Assembly (NCBI RefSeq): GCF_036588685.1 | Contig: NC_086381.1 | Coordinates: 54,559,431-54,623,430, forward strand | Reading direction: 5' to 3' | Source: Mytilus trossulus | Taxonomy: Eukaryota > Mollusca > Bivalvia > Mytilida > Mytilidae | Length of the DNA: 64,000 nucleotides | In this document: positions 1 to 11,556 of the stretch, one piece after another | Layout: every line of letters begins with the position of its first letter | How positions within the stretch are numbered: the stretch's first letter is position 1 | The notes under the pieces: model-generated | Told to the model about the DNA's origin: nothing | The model's input: only the letters and a program-made list of their open reading frames with translations | Databases searched by the model: none | Translations under genes and position numbers: made by a program

Positions 1-516
1 TTGAAATTGAGTGCATTAAAAATGTAATACTACAAAACGACCGGGAAATCTATATTCGGCATTTTGTGTTTATATCATGGCCTAATAAGCATGATAAGTG
101 TCGAGACTCTGGGCAATTCAGAGCTAGAGCGTTATATAAAGTTATCTGTATTTGTTAAAGATATAATTTTTATGTTTAATGAAAAATTCGTGGTTTTTTA
201 ATGTTTGTGTCGCTTGATTACTGTCTTTTTGAAAATTTCCCCAACCTCAATGTGTTCATACATTGTACATTTGGAGTATTTTATGACCGACTGGAATCTC
301 ACGGGGTCAAATAACCTGACGAGAACTACATGTAAAGCGAAAAGGCATTGGAAACAATCCTTCACCATAAAGACGTTATTTATAAGGGAAACATAATATG
401 AAACATTCAATCATTCCCAAATATCTCCTGTCCTTGTGTTACATTGTATTTGCAATATGTGTTTGATAGAATTATTTGTTCTTGCTTTCTTTCTAATTAG
501 TGTGTGGTGCTCTCAT
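1..516. other. No gene seen
   Basis: AT-rich sequence with only short chance reading frames. I see no splice-consistent exon and no clear repeat. Confidence 0.5.
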
Positions 517-717
517 AAAATTGAGAATGGAAATTGGGAATATATCTAAGAGACAACACCCTGACCAAAGTGCAGTTAACAGTCTTCAAAGCAGTAAGTA
601 AATACCGCATCCGGTTGCGTGCATCATCTGGCCCCTACACAAAAATGTATACTAGTTCAGCGATATTGGACGTCATACTACACTCCGAAATATATAAAAG
701 AAACTAAAATTAAAAAT
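517..717 (+). repeat. Dispersed repeat R3
   Basis: Begins near TTGAGAATGGAAATTGGG, continues through AGAGACAACACCCTGACC and ends in AAACTAAAATTAAAAATA. I recognise this layout as an abundant mussel dispersed repeat. The sequence to about 860 may belong to the same insertion. A shorter opposite-strand relative of its head lies at about 43,840-43,920. The rest, 860-1,110, shows no feature. Confidence 0.6.
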
Positions 718-1409
718 ACAATGATCGAGTCAACAGTGAGGGTCAGAGTTGAAATCCCGCACGTGGTAGGTGCATTCGATTCAAATCTAAATTGACTAGG
801 ATTGTTAGTTTCCAATTGTTCTCTCCGGTAACTTCTTTTTCCGCCAACAAAAAGAAATCAGAATACATTTTGTTAAATGTGGTGTTTAACACCAAACATC
901 AGCCTAACTGATTTCAAGCTATCTTCAATATTATCAGGTCAATAAATATGCGCGACAGCTAGAGCTTGGTTTAAAGTCGTAGGTACATTGGTTTAAGATT
1001 CATCTGATATTTTCATTGTTTGAAGTCGTATGATCACATTTATAAATAAAGAAAGCAAAGACCTGATTAGCTTAAGTAGTCGGAAGTAAAATGACCTAGA
1101 AAATGATGAATAAAATAAGCATTATTTATTTACAGTATAAAAATAAATTATATTGTATCACATACATATATCATTTAAGACAATGGACAAAGAACTCAAC
1201 ATTTCATGTTGAACAATTAAACAACAACAACAAAACATATATACAATAAAAAAAAGTCTCAATTTGCCAATAAGTTCAATGCAACAAACAAACTTAGTGT
1301 AGTGAAGTTATACACTGATAGTCGTTCTATTATAAATAACCTGTTACACAAATCGTATATCGGACCTATTTTATCCAAAATAGTCCTCGTCAAAACTGAA
1401 AGTTAAGAT

Positions 1410-1640
1410 TTACACATTGAATAGCTTCCAGTTTACGCTCCTTTTTCTAGATGAACATGGTTTCATGCAGTGGAGCATGTGTGCCGTTGCCTTGTCTACG
1501 CATGCGTCATTTGTACCTCCGTGGGCTTCACAGCTGTTTACATCGTCTTGATATCTGTGTGCGCAGTTTGTCCGACATGTTGCGCATGCTGTACTGATAA
1601 GAAAAATGGCTGCAACAAGAACTAACACTTTCCTCTCCAT
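1410..1640 (-). CDS. Secreted cysteine-rich peptide, helical-hairpin-like, 76 aa
   Basis: The frame opens with MERKVLVLVAAIF, a clear signal peptide likely cut at ACA|T (after residue 20). The mature chain carries six cysteines at 22, 26, 37, 47, 58 and 62: CxxxC-x10-C-x9-C-x10-CxxxC, a nearly mirror-symmetric spacing. Paired CxxxC motifs typically cross-link two antiparallel helices (alpha-hairpinin type). A further C37-C47 bridge near the turn is my inference. The tail SSRKR followed by a nine-residue end (SVNWKLFNV) is a likely proprotein-convertase site. The ATG is chosen because an acceptor (TTAATTTACAG) ends three bases before it, implying a 5'UTR intron. AATAAAT-type poly(A) signals lie about 280 bases beyond the stop, near 1125-1131. 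Function is unknown; a host-defence, toxin-like or signalling peptide all fit. I recognise no named family. Confidence 0.7.
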   Translation of the reverse strand: MERKVLVLVAAIFLISTACATCRTNCAHRYQDDVNSCEAHGGTNDACVDKATAHMLHCMKPCSSRKRSVNWKLFNV

Positions 1641-2310
1641 TTTCTGTAAATTAAAAACGAAAAATAAAATAACAGTAGTAACTTAATCGTTTATATTCCT
1701 AAAAGTGACTGTATTATATATCATCCACGTAAGAATTGAATGTTTCTTTTTGTAACTTCATTGGAGTGTAAAAGCGTTGACCGAAGTACATTTTGTATGA
1801 AGCGCGGAAGCTATTAAACACTCTTCTTTGAAAATATTTTTTTAGGTGCCAATTAGGAATTTCGAACCAATTTCTATACATAGTCCACCGTTTGAAATTA
1901 AAAAATGTGAAACATAATAAAGTCGTTCGAAATTATGAATAAGCGAAATATCTAGGTCGCATGAAGCATGAAATAGAAGATTTTGAGAACGGGAAATGAT
2001 AGTGTTGAGAAATTATGGCGTTTTATCAAGGAGCAAAAGCAAAGTTCCAATTAACAAATTTTAAGGTCAAAAACATACAAATGCATGACAGTCGTGCTTG
2101 AAAAAATAATGGTACATTTCTGGGTTTGCAAAATTTAAGTATACAAAAAACTCATGTACATTACATGTATGTTGCACTTTAATGCTTTTCTTTTTAACAA
2201 ATGACAGGTACAGAAACTTTTTTGATATTTCAGATAGGGTATGTGTATATACTTAAAACAAATATAAAATGTTATAGAGTTATTGAATGAATATTGGGGA
2301 ATATTTAAAA

Positions 2311-2668
2311 AAGAAGATGTGGTATGATTGCCAATGAGAACTATCCACAAAAGACCAAAATGACACAAACATTTACAACTATAGGTCACCGCTCGGCCTT
2401 CAACAATGAGCAAAGCCCATACCGCATATAAAAAGGCCCCGATAAGACAATGTAGAACAATCCAAACGAGAAAACTAACGGTCTTATTTATGTAAAAAAA
2501 TGAATGAAAAACAAATATGTAACACATAAAAAAACGACAACCACTGAATTACAGGCTCCTGACTTGGGACAGGCACACACATAAATAATGTGGCGGGGTT
2601 AAACATGTAAGAGGGATCCCAACCCTCCCCTAACCTGGGACAGTGGTATAACAGTACAACATAAGAAA
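2311..2668 (+). repeat. Dispersed repeat R1, near full-length
   Basis: This is the best R1 copy here. It starts AAGAAGATGTGGTATGATTG, passes CTATAGGTCACCG and CCCATACCGC, and ends near CCTAACCTGGGACAG. It lies in the proposed 5'UTR intron of the peptide gene. R1 is a familiar abundant mussel repeat; its class is not evident from this copy. Confidence 0.75.
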
Positions 2669-3248
2669 TTGTCCCCAGTAGAATATTATATTGCACGAGC
2701 TTGCAAGTCCAACATATGTTCTACGAGGGACAATATTCCCAAATATTTATGCAATAACCCTTTTTTTTTATAGCAATATTATAATATTTGAAAGTAAAAA
2801 TTGTTTTAAACTAAGATTTTGTTGTTGATGACATCATGAATTTTGAAGATTTATTGCATGCTAACTTTTGGTTACTTTATTTCTGTGGGAAATATTATAT
2901 TGCTAAGTAATAATATTACTGGATATTACAACAATAAAACATTTTATTTGCATATTGTTTATGATGTATCTAAAGGAGTCTTTATGGAAATCTATAGTTT
3001 TAGGAAAAAATCATTCACAAATGTACGAGCGCTTGAAACCTCAAAGAAATGTATACCACGAAAAAGAGTGATTCATTTCTTTTTAAACCAATTAAAAAAA
3101 ATCCTTTATAGAAAGAAGCATGTGAAATTCTATTGAATTAAATGTAAAGTTGTATGTGTATTGTCCGAAAAGGGAAACGAATGTAATGCGATACAAAACT
3201 TACAAATACAGAGACAATTTAAAATAATAGCTAAATTTGTGTACTTAC

Positions 3249-3330
3249 ATTTTCTTTTGCTATTTGTGTATAAACAATAGAATAGCTTTGTCCAGTTTTG
3301 AATTTACTTGGACCCTGACCAGTTTATATA
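3249..3330 (-). promoter_or_regulatory. Possible TATA box and 5'UTR exon of the peptide gene
   Basis: On the minus strand TATATAAA (3330-3323) is followed about 25-30 bases on by a likely start near 3,300, and then by a donor GAAAAT|GTAAGT with exon end at 3249. With the acceptor at 1643/1644 this gives a 1.6-kb 5'UTR intron. The pieces fit, but no transcript evidence is available. Confidence 0.35.
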
Positions 3331-5153
3331 GATATTTTATTAGCCTCTAATCTCAAGTGACTAGATAACACGCAGATGAAGATTGGAATATTAAGGCGTA
3401 TACTTATACTCAATATGTATGACAACAAAAACGCAACAATGTGTCTGAGAAAAATAAATTAAAAATTATAACTTATGCGAGTTTAACATAAAATTATCAA
3501 TTAGTTGTTTCAAATGATAAAAAATAAACAAATCAGACCTCCCGTTCAGATACCTCTTTTGCATAAAGTATGATAGAATAAAATACAGTTCTTTTTTTAA
3601 ATTCATTACCGGAATTTCGATACAAGTTCAGAATTCCTTACGTTAGAAAATGGGTTCAATTTTAGAAATATATTTAGTACAAATCTCTTTGCAGTGCAAA
3701 AAGCATGACAACGACATAGTTATGACACAACTAGAGTTAAACAAATTATGTTTAAAAGGTGATCGGGTTTAATGTCCCGGAAAATAAAAAAAAAAAGAAA
3801 GAAAAAAAAAAAAAGAAAAAAAAAAAGAGATAAACAAATAGACCACTTTCAAGTTCATCCGTCATCGGAAAAAACACTTCAATTATATGCGCCTTTAAGT
3901 CGTCATTTAACCACCAGATAGAGGGGATCACCTGTATCCCTACACTATTAATGTTCATCAAGCGTCTTAGTGATCGTCATTGTGCAGGATACACTAGAAA
4001 TAAAGTTTGTTCTGTAGGTTCTTATTGACTATTCCCTAATGACAGCAGTGCTGATTGTCAATTTTGAGAATTAAATTTGCCGTACAATATAGAATTTTAG
4101 GTTTCCAACCACTCGCTCAACACTAGAACGGAAGTGACGACGCCCGTAACCAGAATTTTCGACGGAAATGCATCGAACTCGAAAGTTGCCTATTCTATGG
4201 ATATTTTCGGTAAAACACCGGTCTTGACATGATTGTTTTTATATGCAATATATCAGGCCATTTATATTTTTCTAAATATGATATGAAAGAAAACACAAAC
4301 TAAATTCTTTTTGACTTGTCAGTTTTTATTTTTTTGTAATCAAGCACAGTTTACAAGATGCTTTCTTCTAGTATCTGACTATATGTTTTGAAAAACGTTT
4401 GTATAATCGCGGTTTAGCAGTCAAGAGCTGCGTCATTCATGATTTTGACAACTTCACCGATTAAAAGAATCATTGTTTCAGATTAATTCAGGTCAATCTT
4501 TTGCGTCAGTCGTTATAATTTCTTTTGAAATATTCTCTAAAATTAGTTAGATGAAATCAAAATAAATAATACACAAGATTAGATACCCTCGTTGTTGACA
4601 TTTGATGGATATTTAGTTTCGGATTTAGATTTTCACAATTAGGTACAATAGGTATCATTATAGTCAGATATAAGACATTAGTGATACCCGTGTATTATGG
4701 ACTTGGTTTGTTACTTTTTGTAAAGTACATACATGTAGTTGGGATAATAATGTTACGTCTGTCAAAATATGCGTCCCATCCTCCTTAAACAAAATGCATA
4801 GGAAAAGAATCCTCTTTGGTTTCCTGCATCAATTGAGTGATATATAAACCCATGATTTCATTAATAACGCACATTCACACGCAAGACAGAGCCCATGTGA
4901 ATATTAAAGCTTATGTAAGCATAAAAACAGTCAAATATATGGTTTTTTTTGGTTGTTTTTTTCGTTGTCAGCAATATTCGATAGATGAAACAGTAAATGC
5001 TTTTGAAATATAATAATAGGTTAAGGCAAAGAAAGATGAAATGGAAACTAAATCATCGGTTTTACGACACAGAAATGTCTGGAAAAAGAATGTACGATTA
5101 AAACAACATTGTATGCATCCTCTTCCTTTTGGGTTCTGGTGTATACACATATA
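3331..5153. other. Non-coding, low-complexity tracts
   Basis: Holds an A-rich tract at 3786-3830 and otherwise unremarkable AT-rich sequence. I find no exon supported by splice sites. Confidence 0.5.
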
Positions 5154-6637
5154 TGTCGTGTACAAGTTTCGATTGAGTACAGGTTTATAACTGTTACAAA
5201 AATGATGTACATGTTATAATTTGTACAATACCAAAATACAAGTTATAAAATGTACAAAAGTACCTCATACATGTTAACATGTACAAATATTGCGTAAAAT
5301 TGGTTTTAACTTGTACAATGTTCAAAATTAAGATATGTTTATAGTATTCCGTCACATACTACATAGTACATGTAGTACCACTAACCTCAATAGTATTTTC
5401 ATAATTTGTTTGTCCATTCATTTTAGTGTGATACCTTTTTGATACAGTTAATGACGTCCAGATAAATAGTTAGTATAATTACTTAATACATTAAAGAGTT
5501 TCAAAATACACACGTATTCAATAAACATTATTCGGTATTCTTACATAAAAAGTCTTAGAAGCAATATTTTAAGAAAGTTCTATATCCAATAATAATGATA
5601 GTGAAAACCCTTTTACTGAGACAGAACATTATACCGACACTGAAATTAAAACTAACAAAACAATGCCAGAGACGGACATTTTTACTGACAAAAACACTGA
5701 AACTGATAGTGAATGGAATGGTCATGATTCAGCAGACAACAATGAACAAACGATCGAGTATGAAACTAAAACAATCATTATGGTAATTGAATTAAATGAT
5801 GCTAACATGGTTTGTGAAGAAGTACCAGCATGACATCTAGTGGTATACTTTCTCGAAAGAGGGCGCTCTCTGATGGTGTCATTCCTGCTGTCAATACCAG
5901 TGAGGGTTTGTCTGAAATATTAAGTATTGACATCAAGCGTGCACAAAAGAGGGCCCTTTCTGGCCAGCAGATACAATTTGATGCCTTTACAAAGAATTCA
6001 AAAACTAGATTAAATGTTCTCTCTAAAGGTGACAACGTTAGCATTCCTATTCCGTCCAAATATAACAGGCGTGGTGATAAATGTAACTGAACATTGCAGC
6101 TATAAAATTTGAACTAAAGACTTAGTTGGAGAAATAAAGAGATACTTAAGTAGAAACTACGTTCAATTTCTTGCAAAAAAGTTCAACTTTAAATGTGTCT
6201 GAAATCCCATGAGGGCAAAATTTGTGCCTTTTCAGTGTAAGAAAGGTAGTTGTAAGTCTGGTATGTGTAAACGTAGAAGAATGCAAATATTGTGCAACTC
6301 AAAGGTGTCACATGTTTCTGTCTTGTAGCAATAATAAAAAAAAATACTTGTTTCAAAAATCGTATGAAAATGAAGTGTTGCATGCAATCTGTAAATAATG
6401 CATCTCCTATTGCATTTGCTTATTGTTCTTTATTTTTTAATAATTGCAATCGTGAATATATATTCTGCTTTCTTATTATGTTAAATTTTGCACAAGTTAA
6501 AACCATGTTCAGCAATATTTTGTACCAGGTACTTTTTTACATGTTATAACTTGTATTTTGGCTTTGTGCAAATTACAACATGAACAATATGTTTGTACAT
6601 GTTATAACCTGTACAAAATTGCAACTTGTACACGACA
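5154..6637 (+). mobile_element. Ginger-like DNA transposon, non-autonomous or decayed
   Basis: Both ends read TGTCGTGTACAAGTT inward, giving perfect terminal inverted repeats of at least 15 bp. Imperfect similarity continues for about 120 bp and is filled with short palindromic motifs such as TACATGTTATAACTTGTAC. Each end is flanked by TATA, a plausible 4-bp target duplication. A TGTNR start and 4-bp duplications fit Ginger elements. The interior keeps a degenerate coding stretch related to integrase-bearing KRBA2/Ginger proteins. No intact integrase core is present, so mobility would need help from elsewhere. Confidence 0.65.
5573..6310 (+). pseudogene. Remnant of Ginger/KRBA2-like integrase protein C-terminal region
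   Basis: Two open stretches overlap by ATGA at 5830-5833: 5573-5833, rich in Thr/Glu/Asp, and 5830-6090 in the next frame. The second includes AFTKNSKTRLNV followed by GDNVSIPIP. I recognise this GDNV-x-IPIP motif from the segment after the integrase core in transposon-derived proteins annotated 'KRAB-A domain-containing protein 2-like'. After a stop, a third piece near 6232-6310 gives a Cys/Lys-rich stretch (QCKKGSCKSGMCK, then LCNSK) like the C-terminal CxC zinc region of those proteins. Stops and frame changes separate the pieces, so this is a fossil. The family call rests on motif memory. Confidence 0.5.
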
Positions 6638-8264
6638 TATACAATTCATGTCCGATTTGTAAATTATAATCCTGGTACCTTTGTTAACTATTGTAATCAT
6701 AGCAAATCTCCATATTTCTGATTTTCACGATCTTCTATACGTTTCAGATGTCTCTTGATGTAAGAAAACACATACATGTACATGTAAGACTACAGCTACA
6801 TGTTTTACAAAAATAAACTTTAACAATATGACTATTTTGCTATAAGAGAGCTGAATGTTTGACCTATTTTCGTAGATGTAAATACAAGATTTTTTTCCAT
6901 ATTGTCCAACCTTGAGCCATTAACATGTATATGTAATTAGGTTCATTTGTGATTTCAAAGAGGAATATCAGGTGAATACGCAAACCGTAGCCAATTGTTA
7001 AAATAATCTTATCTTATAACAAAACTTAGATGTACCGTTTACCATGATTTTGTTCAAAATTTGGAGCAAATAAAAGTGGGTTGATTAGTGAATTCCTTTA
7101 CTTTTATGTGCCCGTTAGCTTGTTTTATTCATCTCTTCATATATATTATAAAAGGTATAAGTATATGTGTAACTTATAAACTTGACCAATTAACATCTTT
7201 AAATAAGGCAGACCGTACGCGTACAGCTCGACCGTATGCGTATTTGAAAATACGCATATGGTCTGGAACATAACCATCGTGGAGAAATCATAAACCATTG
7301 TAAACATAACATACGTGTTACACCACCCTCTTTAAAATATAAGAAGTCATATTACATGTATACTGTTTATTGACTTTCGCCAATATCTTCATCGCGAAAG
7401 AAGACATATAGACGTACATTTGAACGGAAAACGATTCCGCGCATTTTTAACTGCATGAATTGACGATAAAACTTACGAGATGAAGGGAAGCTGAAATTAA
7501 TTGTTAATTGAATTCGCACTTCTAATATCATTCTTTGAACTAGTCCCTTTAAACTAATGTCCATCATATAGGCGATAAAAGATTAACTGTAACATAACAC
7601 AAACAGTAGTCTGCATCATATTCAACATAGTTATCAAAGGTTATTTGCAATTTATGCACATGCTTAATAGCACCATCGATGAATATTGATACATGTAACT
7701 ACGAAATTATGTGTTTAGAAAAGTATACTTTCGAGTTTGCGCTATTTTACTATTTGTTATTTCTTGTTGTGATTTGCTTTAAGATTTTTTGACGTATTTT
7801 TTCTAATGAAAAAAAAAAGGAATATCCATATCTTTAATATTTCGTTCTTTCATATGAACTGTCGCAGTTACATAGTTGAATAATATGTATTGTACCATGA
7901 TTGCTGTTTTAAGATTATACTCCCTATAAACAAAGTTTCCAGTTATAATTGGCAGAAATCAATCAGTTCGTGCGTCCGTCCGTCTGTGAACTATCACCTG
8001 AATGTTTCATAAAGTAAAACGAATAGAAAGATCCTGTGGAGACTTTACACACTTGTACAGTACTGCTGCATACATGTACCACGTATATTTGCTCTATCCA
8101 TCATGTTCAACGGGAGATAATCGTGTTATTATTATGATACATGTACTTCTATATCCTTATATAAACTAACTATAATTGGAGTATGATTGTGTTCTTATTG
8201 TGTTCTCTCATCACATAGTCCCAGGTTAGGAAGAGGATTGAGCTCTAACAAACATGCTTAACCT
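6638..8264. other. Non-coding; one perfect-looking hairpin
   Basis: No gene is supported. At 7230-7263 GACCGTATGCGTATT is followed closely by its near-complement AATACGCATATGGTC, a 15-bp hairpin. The rest is AT-rich. Confidence 0.5.
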
Positions 8265-8626
8265 CTCCACTATCTCTTGCTGATGTGTACACGTACGTAT
8301 TTCACTATTTATCAAATGTACATATGAATTAAGGAGGCACTGTCCATGCATTCAAATATAAATAGGTGAAAGTTTTAAGAAGAGTACACTTTTACTTGTT
8401 TTTAATGTTAAAATATCACAGACGAAAATCTCTTTTAAGAAACAGCTTTTTTGTTTAAAGTTTGAACAAAAAAGCTGTTTCGTTGTTGCGTATTTTGTGT
8501 AATGCTTAAAAACATGTTAAACTAGTATACTCTTTCTCTTGCTGGTGTGTACACGTATGGAAGGATTTGTCCACTGTCCTTAGGAATTTAGGAGGCACTG
8601 TACATGCATTCAAATACAGATTTATT
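8265..8626 (+). repeat. Two diverged direct copies, about 265 bp apart
   Basis: The motif TCTTGCTG(A/G)TGTGTACACGTA followed by GGAGGCACTGT(C/A)CATGCAT occurs at about 8275-8360 and again at about 8535-8620. Between them (8439-8481) lies a 17-bp-arm hairpin, GAAACAGCTTTTTTGTT and its complement, with a nine-base loop. Confidence 0.6.
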
Positions 8627-8821
8627 ATGTACATGTACCTTGAATTAAATTGATTTTTGAACTATGCATTTACGCCTGAGCGATTCAGAATTTTTCGTTG
8701 CTGCTTAAGAGTTGGAAAAGAGTTATAAACAACCAACGTGGTACTCATTCTGCTTTAGAAGACACTGTGAGATACTTATTCGGACCATGCATTTTTACAT
8801 TTAGAACTGAATGTATTTAAC

Positions 8822-11556
8822 ACCATGCGAAACCCAGGCAAATGCTCAGATGCTATGGAAGATACAGAACGTCGTGTTAAATACTAATGGAAAGATCAAA
8901 TTAAAGAACAGTGTACTGAGTGTATTCGTATCAATATGGACAATATCATTCGTTTACAGAATCGTATAAACTTTGAAAATCAAAATTCTTTTGATAAATC
9001 GCTGAGCAATTTTACATGTATGATAGAGGACATTATGTCGCCTTTCTTTAAAACGATGCCTTATGTTAACAATAAGCCGTATAAACCAGATAATTATTTC
9101 GACAAACCTTGGTTCAACACACGATGCAAGGAACTTTATCGATGTTATATCGATTATCTACATGTTTTCAATCGTTCAAAATCAATTGTAAACCATACAA
9201 ACTTAACTTGTGCAAAGAGGGAATATAAAGTTATGGAACGTCGTCTTAAGCGAGAATACCAACGTATAGAGGGTAATGCAATGGACTTTTTAAAATATAT
9301 AAACCCAAAACTGGTTTATTCTAAATTTAGGAAAAGGACCGAAAAGAAAAATAATGTACCGTTACAATCTTTCTTTGAACACTTTAAAAAACTGTCGTCT
9401 GTTAATATAGACAATGCATGTGACGAAGATTTATTTAATAACACTGATGGTGATTGTGTATATCCTGAACTTGATGAAGTGATTACAGAGGAGGAGATTT
9501 TAAAAGCCATTCGCAATTTAAAGCGCAATAAAAGTCATGGGGTAGACGGTATATTGAATGAATATTTTATAGAGTATAAAGATGTGTTTATGCCAACATT
9601 AGTCAAGGTTTTCAATGGTATTTTACAGTCCGGTATATTTTCTACTAGCTGGGCCATTGCTATACTTGTGCCTATTTTCAAGAAAGGAAACGAAGACGAT
9701 CCAAATAACTATACAGGTATAAGTCTTGTAAGTAATTTCGCAAAATTATTTACTTCCGTATTAAATCAACGTTTGATGAACTGGTCCGATTCTTTTGATG
9801 TCATTACTGACGCCCAGTTCGGCTTTCGCCCAGGTTATGGAACTGTAGATGCAATTTTTGCCCTAATTTCTGTAATTTTTAAGTCCCTATCAGCAAACAA
9901 ACGTCTTTATTGTTGTTTTGTTGATTACACAAAAGCATTCGATACTGTTCAAAGGCTAATGCTATGGTATAAATTATCACAAATTGGTATTCAAGGTAAA
10001 CTTTTAACTGTAATTAAATCTATATATACTAATGTGTCTACTTGTGTATGTGTTGATGGTTTTAATTCTGAATATTTTACCAATGAATTGGGCTTGATGC
10101 AGGGAGAGGTGTTATCTCCCATACTTTTTTCATTATATGTTAACGACTGTGAAATGGCTTTCATGAATAGTAATGCCATACCATATGAGATGAAAGAATT
10201 GAATTTATTTTTACTTGTGTATGCTGATGATATGGTTATTTTCTCAGAATCTGTTTTGGGGTTACAAAATATGCTTGATACATTATATGAGTATACATCA
10301 AAATGGTCTTTGAGTGTTAATATTGAAAAAACTAAAATTGTTGTATTTAGGAAAGGTGGAAGAGTTCATGTTGATGAGAAATGGTATTATGATAATAAGG
10401 AAATTGAAGTTGTTGATAATTTTACTTACCTTGGTGTACTTTTAAATTTTAATGGCAAATATAATATGTTACAACAGAAATTGTCAGAACAAGGTAGAAA
10501 AGCAATGTTTGCTTTAAGAAGAAATGTGAAAAGTATGTGTTTAAACTATGTGTCTTTGTTATCACTGTTTGATACCTATATAAATTCTTTATTGAGTTAT
10601 GCAAGCGAAATATGGGGTGCACATAAACCCCCTGCAATAGAGAGAGTCCACATGAACTATTGTAAAAATATACTTGGTGTTAAGTTGTCTACTAACAATG
10701 TAATGATATATCAAGAACTAGGTAGATTGCCTCTTATTTTCGCAAGAAAATGTAAGATTTTCAAATATTGGTTTAAATTGCTAAATACTTCAAACTGTAT
10801 ATTGAAAAATTGTTATAACTACTTATATTGTGAATTAGAGAGATGTCCAAATAATAAGTGTAACTGGCTGTATTTTATAAAGAACGAACTTCTTCTTATT
10901 GGTTTAGGTGATGTATGGTATAGCCAAAACCTTATTTGTGACTTACCTGATGTATATTTTGCTGTCATAAAGCAACGTTTGTACGATTGTCTAAAACAAG
11001 AACTTGATGCTCAGTTGTATATGTCTCCAAAATGTTCTAATTATAAATATATGTTAGATAATTTTTGTCTGCAATTTTATTTATGCAAACAAATTCCAAA
11101 TGTTTACAAAAAATGTATTACAAAAATAAGATTAAGTAGCCACAACTTAGATATAGAAAATGGAAGATTTTATGGTATAGCACGAAATAATAGAATATGT
11201 ACTTTTTGTAAAAATGATATAGAGGATGAGTTTCATTTCATCCTCAAATGTCCACGTTTTCAAGGTTTTAGAACAATTTATATTAAGCCATTTTATTGGA
11301 AAAAACCGTCGATGTACAAATTTATTAAACTGATGAGTACTAATAATGTAAAAGAATTGTGTAATTTAGGTAAATTTATATTTAGATCTTTTAAGCTTAG
11401 ATCCGATATGTTAAAATAATGTTTGTTTATTTTACAACACCTTCTGCTGTCACATAGTCTGTGTTTATGTATGTATTATATGTATTATTGATGTTGATAT
11501 AATTGTATACCTATAGTTTATATAGACTTTGGTAATAAAGATAGACTATATACTTT
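8822..11556 (+). mobile_element. LINE (non-LTR retrotransposon), 5'-truncated
   Basis: The span covers a long reverse transcriptase frame plus a short 3'UTR ending near TAATAAAGATAGAC. Recognisable linker coding continues upstream of the longest frame, through an in-frame TAA at 8885-8887, to about 8822. The endonuclease domain that should precede it is absent, as in typical 5'-truncated insertions. No clear target-site duplication was found. Confidence 0.75.
8936..11419 (+). CDS. LINE ORF2 fragment: reverse transcriptase with C-terminal zinc motif, 827 aa
   Basis: The frame is open for 827 codons. Residues 1-175 are the basic linker that follows the endonuclease in this class. The reverse transcriptase core runs from about 185 to 480, with NKSHGVDG, AQFGFRPGYGT, the first catalytic Asp at 330 in FVDYTKAFD, LMQGEVLSPILF, and the catalytic YADD at 429-432. 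The thumb and C-terminal regions follow. At 755-772 sits CxxC-x8-H-x4-C, the zinc knuckle common near the C-terminus of such LINEs. The ATG is an internal methionine: homologous linker sequence continues upstream past one stop. No endonuclease is present. The assignment to the jockey/CR1/L2-like side of LINEs is tentative. An intact catalytic core suggests a fairly young copy. Confidence 0.85.
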   Translation: MDNIIRLQNRINFENQNSFDKSLSNFTCMIEDIMSPFFKTMPYVNNKPYKPDNYFDKPWFNTRCKELYRCYIDYLHVFNRSKSIVNHTNLTCAKREYKVMERRLKREYQRIEGNAMDFLKYINPKLVYSKFRKRTEKKNNVPLQSFFEHFKKLSSVNIDNACDEDLFNNTDGDCVYPELDEVITEEEILKAIRNLKRNKSHGVDGILNEYFIEYKDVFMPTLVKVFNGILQSGIFSTSWAIAILVPIFKKGNEDDPNNYTGISLVSNFAKLFTSVLNQRLMNWSDSFDVITDAQFGFRPGYGTVDAIFALISVIFKSLSANKRLYCCFVDYTKAFDTVQRLMLWYKLSQIGIQGKLLTVIKSIYTNVSTCVCVDGFNSEYFTNELGLMQGEVLSPILFSLYVNDCEMAFMNSNAIPYEMKELNLFLLVYADDMVIFSESVLGLQNMLDTLYEYTSKWSLSVNIEKTKIVVFRKGGRVHVDEKWYYDNKEIEVVDNFTYLGVLLNFNGKYNMLQQKLSEQGRKAMFALRRNVKSMCLNYVSLLSLFDTYINSLLSYASEIWGAHKPPAIERVHMNYCKNILGVKLSTNNVMIYQELGRLPLIFARKCKIFKYWFKLLNTSNCILKNCYNYLYCELERCPNNKCNWLYFIKNELLLIGLGDVWYSQNLICDLPDVYFAVIKQRLYDCLKQELDAQLYMSPKCSNYKYMLDNFCLQFYLCKQIPNVYKKCITKIRLSSHNLDIENGRFYGIARNNRICTFCKNDIEDEFHFILKCPRFQGFRTIYIKPFYWKKPSMYKFIKLMSTNNVKELCNLGKFIFRSFKLRSDMLK

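Noticed and set aside
738..790. tRNA-like B-box (GATTCAAATC) next to repeat R3
   Set aside because: No matching A-box or cloverleaf could be drawn. I found no tRNA gene in the window.
3752..3961. Minus-strand frame with a long Phe run
   Set aside because: The Phe run comes from the A-rich tract at 3786-3830. It is not a protein.
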